This document shows, one piece after another, positions 27,700 through 36,065 of a DNA stretch of 49,377 bases. The stretch spans positions 1-49,377 of the forward strand of contig CAZCEC010000047.1 in the NCBI GenBank assembly GCA_964497615.1. The letters are read 5' to 3'. Source of the stretch: CAZCEC01 sp964497615. Lineage in GTDB: Bacteria; Chloroflexota; Anaerolineae; Anaerolineales; UBA6663. The notes under the pieces were generated by a model. That model did not search any database, was not told the DNA's origin, and saw only the letters and a list, made by a program, of their open reading frames with translations. The stretch's first letter is position 1. Each line of letters begins with the position of its first letter. The translations under genes and the position numbers were made by a program.

Positions 27700-29898
27700 T
27701 CAGCCCGCACGGTCAGCCGGCCTCGCTTGGCCGGCGGGCGGCCACGGCCGGCGGCTCAGCAGCCAGGCCTGGCTGTTCACCGCCAGTTGGCCCTCAGCCG
27801 GCCGGGCGTGCTCATAGCTCCCATCTGGCCGCAGGTGCCGCGCCTGCACGTTGTCGGCCAGATACAGGTCCAGCACCTCGTCACGCAGTTGCCGCACCAG
27901 CCGCGGCTTGTCCACCGGGAACAACACCTCCACCCGCCGGTCCAGGTTGCGCGGCATCAGGTCCGCGCTCCCCAGGAAGACCTCCTCCTGTCCCGCATTG
28001 CGGAAATAGTAGATGCGGCTGTGCTCCAGGAACCGCCCCACAATGCTGGTGACGCGGATGTTCTCACTCACGCCCGGCACGCCCGGCCGCAAACAGCAGA
28101 TGCCCCGCACTAGCAGGTCCACCTTCACCCCGGCCTGCGACGCCTTGTACAGCAGCTTGATCATGTGCCGGTCCACGATCGAGTTCATCTTGAAGATCAG
28201 GTGTCCGCCCTGGCCGGCCGCCTGGTGCTCCATCTCCCGCCGGATCAGGTCCGCCAGCCGCCTGCGCAGGTTGATCGGCGCCACCAGCAGTTTGCGGTAA
28301 TCCTTCTTGGCCGAATACCCGGTCAGGTAGTTGAACAGATCGGTCGCGTCGGCGCCAATAGCGTCGTCGGCCGTGAACATCCCGAGATCGGTGTACACCT
28401 GGGCCGTGACCGTGTTGTAATTGCCGGTTGCCAGGTGCACGTAGCGCTTCAACCCCTCGCCCTCGCGCCGCACCACCAGCGCCACCTTGGAGTGCGTCTT
28501 CAGCCCCAGCAGCCCATACACCACGTGCACCCCCTCGGCCTCCAGCCGCTTGGCCCAGCCGATATTGCTCTCCTCGTCGAAGCGCGCCTTCAGTTCCACC
28601 AGCACCGCCACCTGCTTGCGGTTCTCAATCGCCTCCAGCAGCGCCTCCACGATCGGCGCGTTGCGGCCCACCCGGTACAGCGTCATCTTGATGGCCAGCA
28701 CGTCCGGGTCGTGCGCGGCGGCGCGGATGAAGTCCACCACCGGCGCGAACGAGTCGTAGGGGTGGTGCAGCAGGATATCGTCGCGCCGCAGCGCAGCGAA
28801 GATGTTATCGTCCAGCGACTTGTCGCTCAGAGCAGCCGGCACCGCCGGCAGGAAGGGCGCATCCTTCAGGTCGTAGCGGTCCACGGTCTGATACAAATGC
28901 ATCAAGGCGCTCAGCCCCAGCGGGCCGCTCACGCTGAAGACGTCGTTCCGATCCATCTCCAGGTTTTCCACCAGCAGGTCGCGCACGTCGCCCGGCATGT
29001 TCTCGCTCACGCTCACCCGCACCACCGAGCCGAAGCGCCGCTGGCGCACGCTCTCCTCCATCGTCTCCAGCAGGTCGTAGGCTTCCAACTCCTGGATCAG
29101 CACGTCCGCGTCGCGCACCACCCGGAACGGATACACCGCCTCGATGCGCATCCCCGGGAACAGTGCCTCCAGGTTGGCCGCGATCACCTGCTCCAGCCAG
29201 ACGAAGTAATGGTGGTGCGGCACTGTGCCGTCCTTGCGCGCCGCGCCCGACGATCGCCGCAAGGGCACCAGGTGCGGCAGGGTGCCCGGCACCTTCACCC
29301 GCGCAAACCGCTGCTCGCCGTCCTCGTCGCGGATGAGCACCGCCAGGTTCAGGCTCAAATTGGAGATGTAGGGAAACGGCCGCCCCGGGTCGAACGCCAG
29401 CGGCGTGAGCACCGGAAAGACCACCTCCTCAAAATACCGGCGCACCGTGTCGAGTTGCTTGTCGTTCAACTCACCATAGTCGAGCACGTGGATGCCGGCC
29501 GCGCTCAGTTGCGGCAGCACCTCGTGCTGCAGGCAGTCGCGCGCATCGTGCAGCAGCCGCGCCGAGGCCTTGCGCACCTGCGCCAGTTGCTCCACCGGCG
29601 TCAGCCCGTCCGGCGACAGCTCCACCACCCCCGCCGCGATCTGCTGCTTCAGCGCCGCCACCCGCACCATGAAGAACTCGTCCATGTTCGAGCCCACAAT
29701 CGCCAGGAACTTGACCCGTTCCAGCAGCGCATTCGCCGGGTTCTTGGCTTCTTCCAGCACCCGGCGCGTGAACTCGATGAAGCTCAATTCGCGGTTGAGA
29801 TAGAACTTGGGGTCATCCAGGTCCGGCGCCATGGGGGTCGCGTCGGGCGCGGCCTCCGCCGTGACTGGCGTGATGAGATTCAACTCTGTCTCGGGCAT
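27700..29898 (-). CDS. ppk1: Polyphosphate kinase 1
   Basis: 732 residues. The N domain starts FYLNRELSFIEFTRRVLEEA and the head domain includes PLAFDPGRPFPYISNLSLNLAV. The catalytic domains follow, with KMTLYRVGRNAPIVEALLEA, LKTHSKVALVVRREG (the autophosphorylated histidine) and the second histidine region FLEHSRIYYF. The enzyme transfers the ATP gamma-phosphate to a growing inorganic polyphosphate chain. The final 20 residues are Pro/Arg/Ala-rich and coded by an inverted-repeat-rich stretch. GGGAG lies 7 bases before the ATG. It has its own promoter at 29950-29958, although glyQS lies upstream on the same strand. Confidence 0.95.
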   Translation of the reverse strand: MPETELNLITPVTAEAAPDATPMAPDLDDPKFYLNRELSFIEFTRRVLEEAKNPANALLERVKFLAIVGSNMDEFFMVRVAALKQQIAAGVVELSPDGLTPVEQLAQVRKASARLLHDARDCLQHEVLPQLSAAGIHVLDYGELNDKQLDTVRRYFEEVVFPVLTPLAFDPGRPFPYISNLSLNLAVLIRDEDGEQRFARVKVPGTLPHLVPLRRSSGAARKDGTVPHHHYFVWLEQVIAANLEALFPGMRIEAVYPFRVVRDADVLIQELEAYDLLETMEESVRQRRFGSVVRVSVSENMPGDVRDLLVENLEMDRNDVFSVSGPLGLSALMHLYQTVDRYDLKDAPFLPAVPAALSDKSLDDNIFAALRRDDILLHHPYDSFAPVVDFIRAAAHDPDVLAIKMTLYRVGRNAPIVEALLEAIENRKQVAVLVELKARFDEESNIGWAKRLEAEGVHVVYGLLGLKTHSKVALVVRREGEGLKRYVHLATGNYNTVTAQVYTDLGMFTADDAIGADATDLFNYLTGYSAKKDYRKLLVAPINLRRRLADLIRREMEHQAAGQGGHLIFKMNSIVDRHMIKLLYKASQAGVKVDLLVRGICCLRPGVPGVSENIRVTSIVGRFLEHSRIYYFRNAGQEEVFLGSADLMPRNLDRRVEVLFPVDKPRLVRQLRDEVLDLYLADNVQARHLRPDGSYEHARPAEGQLAVNSQAWLLSRRPWPPAGQARPADRAG

Positions 29899-29949
29899 GA
29901 ATCGTCTCCCGGCGTCGTTACCAAGCAGCCCGGCTGGACTTGAGCAACG

Positions 29950-29958
29950 ATTCTACCA
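29950..29958 (-). promoter_or_regulatory. Extended -10 promoter of ppk1
   Basis: TGGTAGAAT on the minus strand (29958-29950), with TTCCCT about 16 bases upstream as a weak -35. Initiation near 29943 would give a 45-base leader before the ppk1 ATG. Confidence 0.5.
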
Positions 29959-30079
29959 GCCGGATGATAGAAGGGAACGATTCGGACAATGTGGGCCGGT
30001 CCCATCTGGCCCTGCACTGCGCACTCCCTTGCCGGCCTTGCCCTCGCGGTCCAAGGCAGCGCCCGACGTGACGTACGCT

Positions 30080-30153
30080 CCGTAGCGCGGGTGGCTGCGC
30101 AGCGTCCCCCGCGGCGGCGGCCGGTATTGCCGCCGAACCCCACTGGGCCTAGC
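30080..30153. repeat. Dispersed intergenic repeat, copy B
   Basis: It starts CGTAGCGCGGGTG like the block at 2614 and shares the GCGGCC-rich centre and TTGCCGCCGAACCC. It lies between ppk1 and glyQS and ends about 27 bases before the glyQS stop codon. Unlike copy A it is not followed by the 122-bp inverted-repeat element. The remaining bases between 29959 and 30079 show nothing further. Confidence 0.7.
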
Positions 30154-30179
30154 CGACGCACGTCAGCCAGGATCTTGCC

Positions 30180-33100
30180 TTAGAACCCCTCAAGCTTTGA
30201 AAAATCCGCCACGCCCCGCGCCAGCCCCGCGATCCGCTGCAACAGCCCCAGCCGGTTGGCCCGCACCGCCGCGTCCTCCGCCATTACCAACACGCTGTCA
30301 AAGAACCCGGAGATGGCCGGGATCATCGGCAGCAGCGCGCCAAAAAACTCATCCACCGACGGCCCTTCCGGCAGCGCGGCGGCCGCCGTCTGATACGCCG
30401 CGTACAGCGCTTGCTCCGCCGGCTCCGCCAACCGCGCCGCATCCAGCCCAAACGCCTCCTTCTGGTCACGGGTGATGCGCACGCAGCGGGCATAGGCCGC
30501 CAGGGTCGGCGGCCAGTCAGGCCGGGCCGTCCACTGCGCCAATTGCGCCGCGGCCTGCTGCGCCCGCCAGGGGTTGTGCGCCTGCTCAGCCAGAACCGCC
30601 TCCACGCAGTCGTGACGGATACCCGCCTCCAGCAGTTGCGCCCGCTGCCGCCCGGCGATAAATGCCAGCACCTCGCTCAGCAGCTTGGCGCGGGCCTCCG
30701 GCGCGGGCTGCACCTCGGCCGGCATCAGTTCCAGCGCCGCTTCCAGGCTGGGCCGCAGGTCCAGGTCAATGGCCCGCCCCGTCAGCAGCAGCACCACCCC
30801 CAGCGCCGCCCGCCGCAGCCCGAACGGATCCGCCGAGCCGCTGGGCGCCAACCCCGCCGCGAACAACCCCACCAGCGAGTCCAGCCGGTCGGCCAGCCCC
30901 ACCACCACCCCCGCCCGCGTCTCGGGCAGCGCATCGCTCGCGCCGGCTGGCAGGTAATGCTCCCGGATGGCCTGCGCTACCTCAGCCTTCTCGCCCGACC
31001 GCAGCGCATACTCGCGCCCCATGATGCCCTGGAGCGACGTCATCTCCACCACCATCTGCGTCGCCAGGTCGGCCTTAGCCAGATGCGCCGCCCGCACCGC
31101 CGTGGCCGTCTCGGCCTCGTCCAGCCCCAGCCGCGGGGCCAGCGCCTGCGTCAGCGCCTCGATGCGCCGCGCCTTGTCCAGCATCGAGCCAAGCTTCTTC
31201 TGGAACGTCAGCGTCGCCAGGTCCGGCCGGAACGCTTCCAGCGGGCGCTTCACATCCTCGCGCACGAAGAACGCCGCATCCGCAAATCGCGCCCGGATGA
31301 CGTGTTCATTGCCCTCGCGCACCAGATCAAGGTGGCGCTTGTCCCCGTTGCGCACGGCGATGAAGTGCGGCATCAGCTTCCCATCCGCGCCCTGCACCGG
31401 GAAGTAGCGCTGGTGTTTCTTCATCACCGAAATCAGCACATCCCGCGGCAGCGCCAGATGCTCCGCCTCAAAACTGCCCAGCAGCGCCGTCGGCCGCTCC
31501 ACCAGATGCGTCACCTCGCCCAGCACGCCCTCGTCCGCCACCTTGCCCCCGGCCTGCCGCGCCAGCCGCCGCACCTGCCTCAGCACCTCGGCCCGGCGCT
31601 TGTCCGGGTCCACTTCAATCTTCGCCCGCCGCATGACCGCCGGGTAGTCCTGCGCCCGCGCAATCTCGATCTCCGGCGAGCCCAGCGGCCGCAGCCCGCG
31701 CGTCATGCGCCCGCTCTGCACTCCCGCATAGCTGAACGGGATCACGCGCTCGCCCAGCAGCGCCGCCAGCCACCGGATCGGCCGCGAGAACGCCGCGCCG
31801 CTCTCGTTCCACCGCATCGTCTTCTCGAATTGCAGCCGCCCGATCAGCGCCGGCAGCGCCTCGGCCAGCACCTGCGCGGCGGGGCGCCCCGTCTCGCGCA
31901 CTACGGCTGTCACGTACCGCCCCCCGTCCATCTCGCGCACTTCCAGCGCGTCCACCGGCACGCCCTTGCCGCGCGCAAACCCCACCGCCGCCTGCGTTGG
32001 CGCCCCGCCCGAGTCGTAGGCGCGGTTGGCCGGCGGCCCCTTCACCACCGTCTCGGCGTCCGGCTGCCGCGCGGCCACGCCCTCCACCAGCACTGCCAGC
32101 CGCCGCGGCGTCGCGAACACCTGAATGTCGCCGTGGCTCAGCCGCGCCTCGGCCAGCGCCTTCGGGGCCAGCTCGCGCAGTTGCCCCAGCGCCGCCTCCA
32201 CATCCCCGTACGGCAGTTCCTCTGTCCCAATCTCCAGCAGCAGCGTCTGCGCCTCATCGCTCACCACCACCTGCATCCCCGGCACAGTCGTTTGCAACCG
32301 CCGGTCGTCCGTCGTCCGTCGTCCGTCGTCCTCTTTGAGAAGCGGATACTCCAACCTCTGCCGCTGCGCGATGTACGCCTCCGACACCTGCCGCGCCAGC
32401 CCTCGCATCCGCCCAAACGACGCCGCGCGCTCGGTCACGCCAATCGCCCCGCGCGTGTCGAGCACGTTGAACGTCTGCGAGCACTTCAGCAGATAGTCGT
32501 AGGCCGGCAGCACCAGCCCCGCCTCCAGCGCCGCCTTAGCCTCGGCCTCGAACAGGTTGTACATCGTCCGCAGCCGCTCCACGTCCGCGATCTCGAAGTA
32601 ATACTTGCTGTGCTCCCATTCCCCCTGCCGCAGCACGTCCCCGTACGTCACCCCCGCCGCCCACGGCTCGTCCCAAATGCCGCTCGCCGCGTTCAGCGCG
32701 ATCAGGATGCGCTCCAGCCCGTACGTCAACTCCACCGACACCGGGTTCGTGGGCAGCCCCCCCGCCTGCTGGAAGTACGTGAACTGCGTGATCTCCTGCC
32801 CATCCGCCCACACTTCCCAACCCAGCCCCCACGCCCCCAGCGCCGGCGACTCCCAGTTGTCCTCCACAAACCGGATGTCGTGCTTGCGCGGGTCCAGCCC
32901 AATCGCCCGCAGCGACTCCAGGTAGATCTCCTGCGGGTTGCCGGGGTCCGGCTTCAGGATCACCTGGTACTGGTAGTGCTGCTGGAAGCGATTCGGGTTC
33001 TCGCCGTAGCGCCCATCGTCCGGCCGGATGGACGGCTCCACATACGCCACGTTCCATGGCTCCGGCCCCAGCACTCGCAGAAACGTGGCCGGGTTCATCG

Positions 33101-33209
33101 TCCCCGCGCCCACCTGCGAATAGTACGGCTGCCAGATCAGGCAGCCCCAGTCGGCCCAGAATTGCTCTAAAGAAAGAATGAGAGATTGAAACGTGTAGCG
33201 AGAAGTCAT
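30180..33209 (-). CDS. glyQS: Glycyl-tRNA synthetase, fused alpha-beta chain
   Basis: 1009 residues encoding both subunits of the bacterial alpha2-beta2 type enzyme in one chain. Residues 1-290 are the alpha (catalytic) part, with FWADWGCLIWQPY, GAGTMNPATFLRVLGPEPW and VSVELTYGLERI. From about 320 on comes the beta part, starting LLLEIGTEELP and including VMKKHQRYFPV and the HD-like and anticodon-binding regions. The linker (residues 290-312) is encoded by a tandem heptamer repeat and reads EDDGRRTTDDRR. The enzyme charges tRNA-Gly. The ATG overlaps the hepT stop by 4 bases, so translation is coupled to the toxin gene. Confidence 0.95.
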   Translation of the reverse strand: MTSRYTFQSLILSLEQFWADWGCLIWQPYYSQVGAGTMNPATFLRVLGPEPWNVAYVEPSIRPDDGRYGENPNRFQQHYQYQVILKPDPGNPQEIYLESLRAIGLDPRKHDIRFVEDNWESPALGAWGLGWEVWADGQEITQFTYFQQAGGLPTNPVSVELTYGLERILIALNAASGIWDEPWAAGVTYGDVLRQGEWEHSKYYFEIADVERLRTMYNLFEAEAKAALEAGLVLPAYDYLLKCSQTFNVLDTRGAIGVTERAASFGRMRGLARQVSEAYIAQRQRLEYPLLKEDDGRRTTDDRRLQTTVPGMQVVVSDEAQTLLLEIGTEELPYGDVEAALGQLRELAPKALAEARLSHGDIQVFATPRRLAVLVEGVAARQPDAETVVKGPPANRAYDSGGAPTQAAVGFARGKGVPVDALEVREMDGGRYVTAVVRETGRPAAQVLAEALPALIGRLQFEKTMRWNESGAAFSRPIRWLAALLGERVIPFSYAGVQSGRMTRGLRPLGSPEIEIARAQDYPAVMRRAKIEVDPDKRRAEVLRQVRRLARQAGGKVADEGVLGEVTHLVERPTALLGSFEAEHLALPRDVLISVMKKHQRYFPVQGADGKLMPHFIAVRNGDKRHLDLVREGNEHVIRARFADAAFFVREDVKRPLEAFRPDLATLTFQKKLGSMLDKARRIEALTQALAPRLGLDEAETATAVRAAHLAKADLATQMVVEMTSLQGIMGREYALRSGEKAEVAQAIREHYLPAGASDALPETRAGVVVGLADRLDSLVGLFAAGLAPSGSADPFGLRRAALGVVLLLTGRAIDLDLRPSLEAALELMPAEVQPAPEARAKLLSEVLAFIAGRQRAQLLEAGIRHDCVEAVLAEQAHNPWRAQQAAAQLAQWTARPDWPPTLAAYARCVRITRDQKEAFGLDAARLAEPAEQALYAAYQTAAAALPEGPSVDEFFGALLPMIPAISGFFDSVLVMAEDAAVRANRLGLLQRIAGLARGVADFSKLEGF
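32304..32331. repeat. Tandem heptamer repeat within glyQS
   Basis: Four exact GTCGTCC units (plus strand). Seven is not a multiple of three, so the peptide read from it cycles through all three frames every 21 bases (DDGRRTT). It lies exactly between the alpha and beta parts of the fused synthetase and keeps the reading frame open. Confidence 0.9.
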
Positions 33210-33661
33210 TGAGTTGGCTCGTTGCCCGACAGGTAACCCTGGCGGCGCATGTAGGCGTAGATGTAGCCGACAAATGCCTCAAAATCGGCTAGGCCGCTCA
33301 TCAGCACGCCGAAGACGATTTCAGCGTCGACATCCATGTATTCATGCACAATGGCATTTCGAAAACCCGCCATTGGCGCAATGCGCCGAGCATAGTCTGG
33401 CGGCACAATGCCTACTTCGCCGAGCGTCAGTAAGGTCGTGCGCGCATCGTCGGTGACAATATGGTTGGTGCCCGCAAGCAGGTGATTGCCCACATCCACA
33501 ACGTGTTCGACTAGTAACTGCAAGCTGCGTAGCAAGCCATACCAGCGCAGCGTATCAGACATCATTTGCGCAAGCGTTTCTCGCTGGAGCGGTCTCACCA
33601 ATTCAATGTGCCGCCGCATGGAGACCAGCAGGCGCAGTATCACCTCGGTCTTAGGCGACAT
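33206..33661 (-). CDS. hepT: HepT-family HEPN toxin (DUF86)
   Basis: 151 residues, all-helical HEPN protein. The RX4HXY motif is intact at residues 101-108 (RNAIVHEY), giving the ribonuclease Arg and His and the Tyr that the partner nucleotidyltransferase AMPylates to neutralise it. It follows mntA by 14 bases, forming a typical MntA/HepT pair. It is unusual in overlapping the essential glyQS gene by 4 bases (ATGA at 33206-33209). Whether it is still toxic is not known, but no inactivating change is visible. Confidence 0.88.
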   Translation of the reverse strand: MSPKTEVILRLLVSMRRHIELVRPLQRETLAQMMSDTLRWYGLLRSLQLLVEHVVDVGNHLLAGTNHIVTDDARTTLLTLGEVGIVPPDYARRIAPMAGFRNAIVHEYMDVDAEIVFGVLMSGLADFEAFVGYIYAYMRRQGYLSGNEPTQ

Positions 33662-33675
33662 CGGGCAACCCTCGC

Positions 33676-34122
33676 CTATGTGGGGTTTGCCGTGGCAGGC
33701 ACTTTGGCGCGTTCATCCAGCCATTCCTCCAGATAGGCGCGCGCGAGATGGCGCGTTGGGGCCGCATCGAAGTATCGCGCGGCGGCGCGGACAACAAAGT
33801 CAATCGCCGGCCGCGTATCGGGATCCTCATAGAGAATTCGGCCGTGCTTGGCCACCTGATGCATCAACAACGGCGGCGCCTCGTTGAGCAGGACTAGATC
33901 CACCTTGCCGGTCTGCAGAGCAGCCATGAGATCGTCAACCAGGCTCAACCGCGCCTCAGCATAGCGTCCGCGCGGCGTATCCCACGGCAGCAGCACCGCG
34001 ATGTCCACATCACTCGACGACCGCGCCCGGCCCTCGGCTTGCGACCCAAACAGGTACGCCAAGATAACACCATGCTTGATGAATACTTCGCTCAGAGTAG
34101 CCAAGTTGAGGTCTTGTATCAT
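33676..34122 (-). CDS. mntA: MntA-family minimal nucleotidyltransferase antitoxin
   Basis: 148 residues. The GSX10DXD motif of polymerase-beta-like minimal nucleotidyltransferases is exact (GSQAEGRARSSSDVD, Gly26-Asp40), with the third acidic residue likely in GKVDLVLL. MntA antitoxins transfer AMP groups from ATP to a tyrosine of HepT. The protein is somewhat longer than the shortest family members, with a helical C-terminus (PAIDFVVRAAARYFD). The ATG overlaps the recO stop by 4 bases, so the TA pair is part of the recO transcript. Confidence 0.88.
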   Translation of the reverse strand: MIQDLNLATLSEVFIKHGVILAYLFGSQAEGRARSSSDVDIAVLLPWDTPRGRYAEARLSLVDDLMAALQTGKVDLVLLNEAPPLLMHQVAKHGRILYEDPDTRPAIDFVVRAAARYFDAAPTRHLARAYLEEWLDERAKVPATANPT

Positions 34123-34958
34123 GTCGCTACCTGCGCCTCTTCCCGCCGAATCAACTTTAGGAACTCCACCGACTTAAGCTGTCGCTCCAACAAGATCGTG
34201 ATATACCGCGCCAGCAGGTATTCCACTTCGCCCTGCGTCCGCGCGCTCACGTTCAGCGCCGCCACCTTCCCATATGGGTTCGCCTGGATGAAGCGCAGCA
34301 CCTTCAGCGCATTCAGCGACACCGGCGTCAGCCCCACACGCTGCGGCGTGCTGCCCGGCGGGGCCTTCGCCGCCGCCGCCGCGCACCGCGGGTCAATCAC
34401 CCCGCCCTCGCCCGGCGAAAAAAACTGGTCTTCCGGCTTCAGCGTCTGTCCGCACACCAGGCAGCGCTGCAATTGCGGTTGGTAGCCCGCCATGCTCAGC
34501 AGGTGCAGCTCGAAATACCGCGCCGCCAGCGACAGCGCCCCCGCTTCTCCCCCGGCCGCCCCCTCGCCCGCCCCGCTCGACCACGCCAGCCCTTTACTCA
34601 GCAGGTCATATAGCGCTTCATTTTCTTCTTCATCCGGCGTAAAGCGGTCCAGCAGTTCCACCATGTAGGCCGCGTAGGCGCTGCGTAGCAGGTCCTCCCG
34701 CAGCGGCCGGTAAGCCTCCACCATTTCCGCCTGGGTCACGTGGTCCAGGTCGCGCCCCGTCGCCAGCAGCAGCTTGGCGCGCGTGAACAACTCCAGGTGC
34801 CCGGCCTTGCGCGAACGCGGCTTGCGGATGCCCTTGGCGATGGCCCGGATCTTCCCGCGCCCGGGCGTGAACAGGGTGAGCACCCGGTCGGCCTCGCCAA
34901 TGTCCTTCCGCCGCAGCACGATCGCCTCGGTGCGGTAGGTTCGGTCGCGGAATGGCAC
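34119..34958 (-). CDS. recO: DNA repair protein RecO
   Basis: 279 residues. The N-terminal OB fold starts RTYRTEAIVLRRKDIGEADRV and continues LFTPGRGKIRAIAKG. A helical domain follows, with a zinc-type pair CLVCG and a later DPRCAA. RecO helps load RecA at gaps together with RecF and RecR and can anneal SSB-coated strands. The start is placed at GTG 34958 (VPFRDRTYRTEA), exactly 7 bases from a TGGTATAAT box, which implies a leaderless mRNA. Longer frames run into the upstream methyltransferase gene. The 3' end overlaps mntA. Confidence 0.85.
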   Translation of the reverse strand: MPFRDRTYRTEAIVLRRKDIGEADRVLTLFTPGRGKIRAIAKGIRKPRSRKAGHLELFTRAKLLLATGRDLDHVTQAEMVEAYRPLREDLLRSAYAAYMVELLDRFTPDEEENEALYDLLSKGLAWSSGAGEGAAGGEAGALSLAARYFELHLLSMAGYQPQLQRCLVCGQTLKPEDQFFSPGEGGVIDPRCAAAAAKAPPGSTPQRVGLTPVSLNALKVLRFIQANPYGKVAALNVSARTQGEVEYLLARYITILLERQLKSVEFLKLIRREEAQVAT

Positions 34959-34965
34959 AAAAGTG

Positions 34966-34974
34966 ATTATACCA
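34966..34974 (-). promoter_or_regulatory. Extended -10 promoter of recO; leaderless start
   Basis: TGGTATAAT on the minus strand (34974-34966). Seven bases separate the box from the GTG at 34958, so the transcript should begin at or next to the start codon. The TAA stop of the upstream methyltransferase (34969-34967) lies inside the box. Confidence 0.6.
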
Positions 34975-35518
34975 TTCGGGTTTTGGCGACCATCAGCTTC
35001 AGCAGTCCCCCAAAGCCCACCCGCACCCGGCCGATCTCGAACCCCGCCCTCCGCACCGCCGCCTCGGTGTCGCGTGTCAGGTGGCAGCTGCCCGTCACCC
35101 ACAGCCAGGCCGGCGCCAGGGCGGCCTGCGTCCGCGCCAGCCAGGTCTGATGGCTCGTCACATGCTCCACCAGCAGCAGCAGCCCCCCGGGCCGCAGCAC
35201 CCGGCGCGCCTCTGCCAGGGCCGCGTCCGGCCGCGGAATCGAGCAAAACACCAGCGTCGCCGCCACGGTGTCAAACGTCCCGTCCGGCCAGGGCAGGCGC
35301 TCCGCATCCGCCACCGAGAGCGGGATCGGCGTGCGCGCCCGCGCCGCGAACCGCACCCGCTCCGGCCTCAGGTCGAAAGCCGTCACCTGCGCCCCCGCCG
35401 GGTAGTGCGCAAAGTTGGCCCCCGCGCCGCAGCCGATCTCCAGCGTGCGGCCCTGCGCCTCCCCCAGCACCTCCCACCGCCAGCCCGCAAAGCCGCGCGG
35501 GCGTGTGTCGCGCCTCAT
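34967..35518 (-). CDS. SAM-dependent methyltransferase (UbiE/Methyltransf_11-like)
   Basis: 183 residues. The class I Rossmann fold is shown by motif I (TLEIGCGAGANFAHYP), an acidic motif II region (VTAFDLRPERVRFA), and LPWPDGTFDTVAATLVFCSI with RRVLRPGGLLLLVEHV. This pattern is typical of small-molecule methyltransferases of the UbiE/phosphatidylethanolamine group. The substrate is not known. The ATG at 35518 lacks a well-placed RBS; GAGGA lies 12 bases upstream, closer to a TTG three codons earlier (35527), so that start is possible. It is divergent from the GMC cluster and shares its promoter core. Confidence 0.82.
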   Translation of the reverse strand: MRRDTRPRGFAGWRWEVLGEAQGRTLEIGCGAGANFAHYPAGAQVTAFDLRPERVRFAARARTPIPLSVADAERLPWPDGTFDTVAATLVFCSIPRPDAALAEARRVLRPGGLLLLVEHVTSHQTWLARTQAALAPAWLWVTGSCHLTRDTEAAVRRAGFEIGRVRVGFGGLLKLMVAKTRMV

Positions 35519-35566
35519 CTCAGTCAAGTATCCTCGCTTGTCCCACCGGCCATGCCTCCGATGAAG

Positions 35567-35574
35567 AGTATAAT
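35567..35574. promoter_or_regulatory. Bidirectional -10 box
   Basis: AGTATAAT reads as TATAAT on the plus strand (35569-35574) and as TATACT on the minus strand (35572-35567). The divergent genes begin at 35637 (+) and 35518 (-), so one quasi-symmetric box can serve both. Confidence 0.45.
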
Positions 35575-35636
35575 CCCCGCGCCTCCGGCTTGCCCGCTGT
35601 CTGCGCTCGCTCGGCGCCGGACGTCCGGTCACCCAC

Positions 35637-36065
35637 ATGCTCTCTCCCGCCCACACGCTCACCCTCCGCGCCCTCCTGGATCGCCTCATCCCCCCCGACG
35701 AGGACCCCGGCGCCTGGGAAGCCGGCGTCGGCGACTACCTCCTGCGCCAATTCGCCGGCGACCTGCGCGCCGAGGTGGACCATTACCGCGCCGGTCTCGA
35801 ATCCCTGGAGGCCGAAGCCCTGGCCGTCCTCGGCTCCGCCTTCTCCGCGCTCCCCCCCGCCGGGCAGGATGCTCTCCTGCGCCGCGTCGAAGCCGGCGAC
35901 GTCGTCCACGCCTGGCCGGTGGACCCCGCTCAGTTCTTTGCTCTCGCCGTCCAGCACGCCATTGAGGGCTATTACGCGGACCCCGGCAACGGCGGCAACC
36001 GCGACGGCGCCTCCTGGCGCATGATCGGCTTCGTGCCGCGCCGCCTGGAGGACGGCCCCGCATGA
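35637..36065 (+). CDS. Gluconate 2-dehydrogenase subunit 3-like protein
   Basis: 142 residues. TLRALLDRLIPPDEDPGAWE and the C-terminal YYADPGNGGNRDGASWRMIGF are typical of the small (gamma) subunit of gluconate/glucose/sorbitol 2-dehydrogenase complexes, where it assists the flavoprotein. Those proteins are often exported by Tat; this one starts directly with the mature-like sequence and has no visible signal. No strong RBS precedes the ATG. The stop overlaps the GMC oxidoreductase start by 4 bases (ATGA), which fits a stoichiometric complex. The cytochrome c subunit of the usual three-part complex is not in the window. Confidence 0.8.
   Translation: MLSPAHTLTLRALLDRLIPPDEDPGAWEAGVGDYLLRQFAGDLRAEVDHYRAGLESLEAEALAVLGSAFSALPPAGQDALLRRVEAGDVVHAWPVDPAQFFALAVQHAIEGYYADPGNGGNRDGASWRMIGFVPRRLEDGPA

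Noticed and set aside
30411..33170. A 919-codon open frame on the plus strand across glyQS
   Set aside because: Antisense shadow of the synthetase gene, with Arg/Pro/His-rich composition and no recognisable domain.
35519..35553. Upstream ORF (ATG 35553) before the methyltransferase
   Set aside because: The ribosome binding site is only 1 base from that ATG and the frame encodes nine residues; evidence is too thin.
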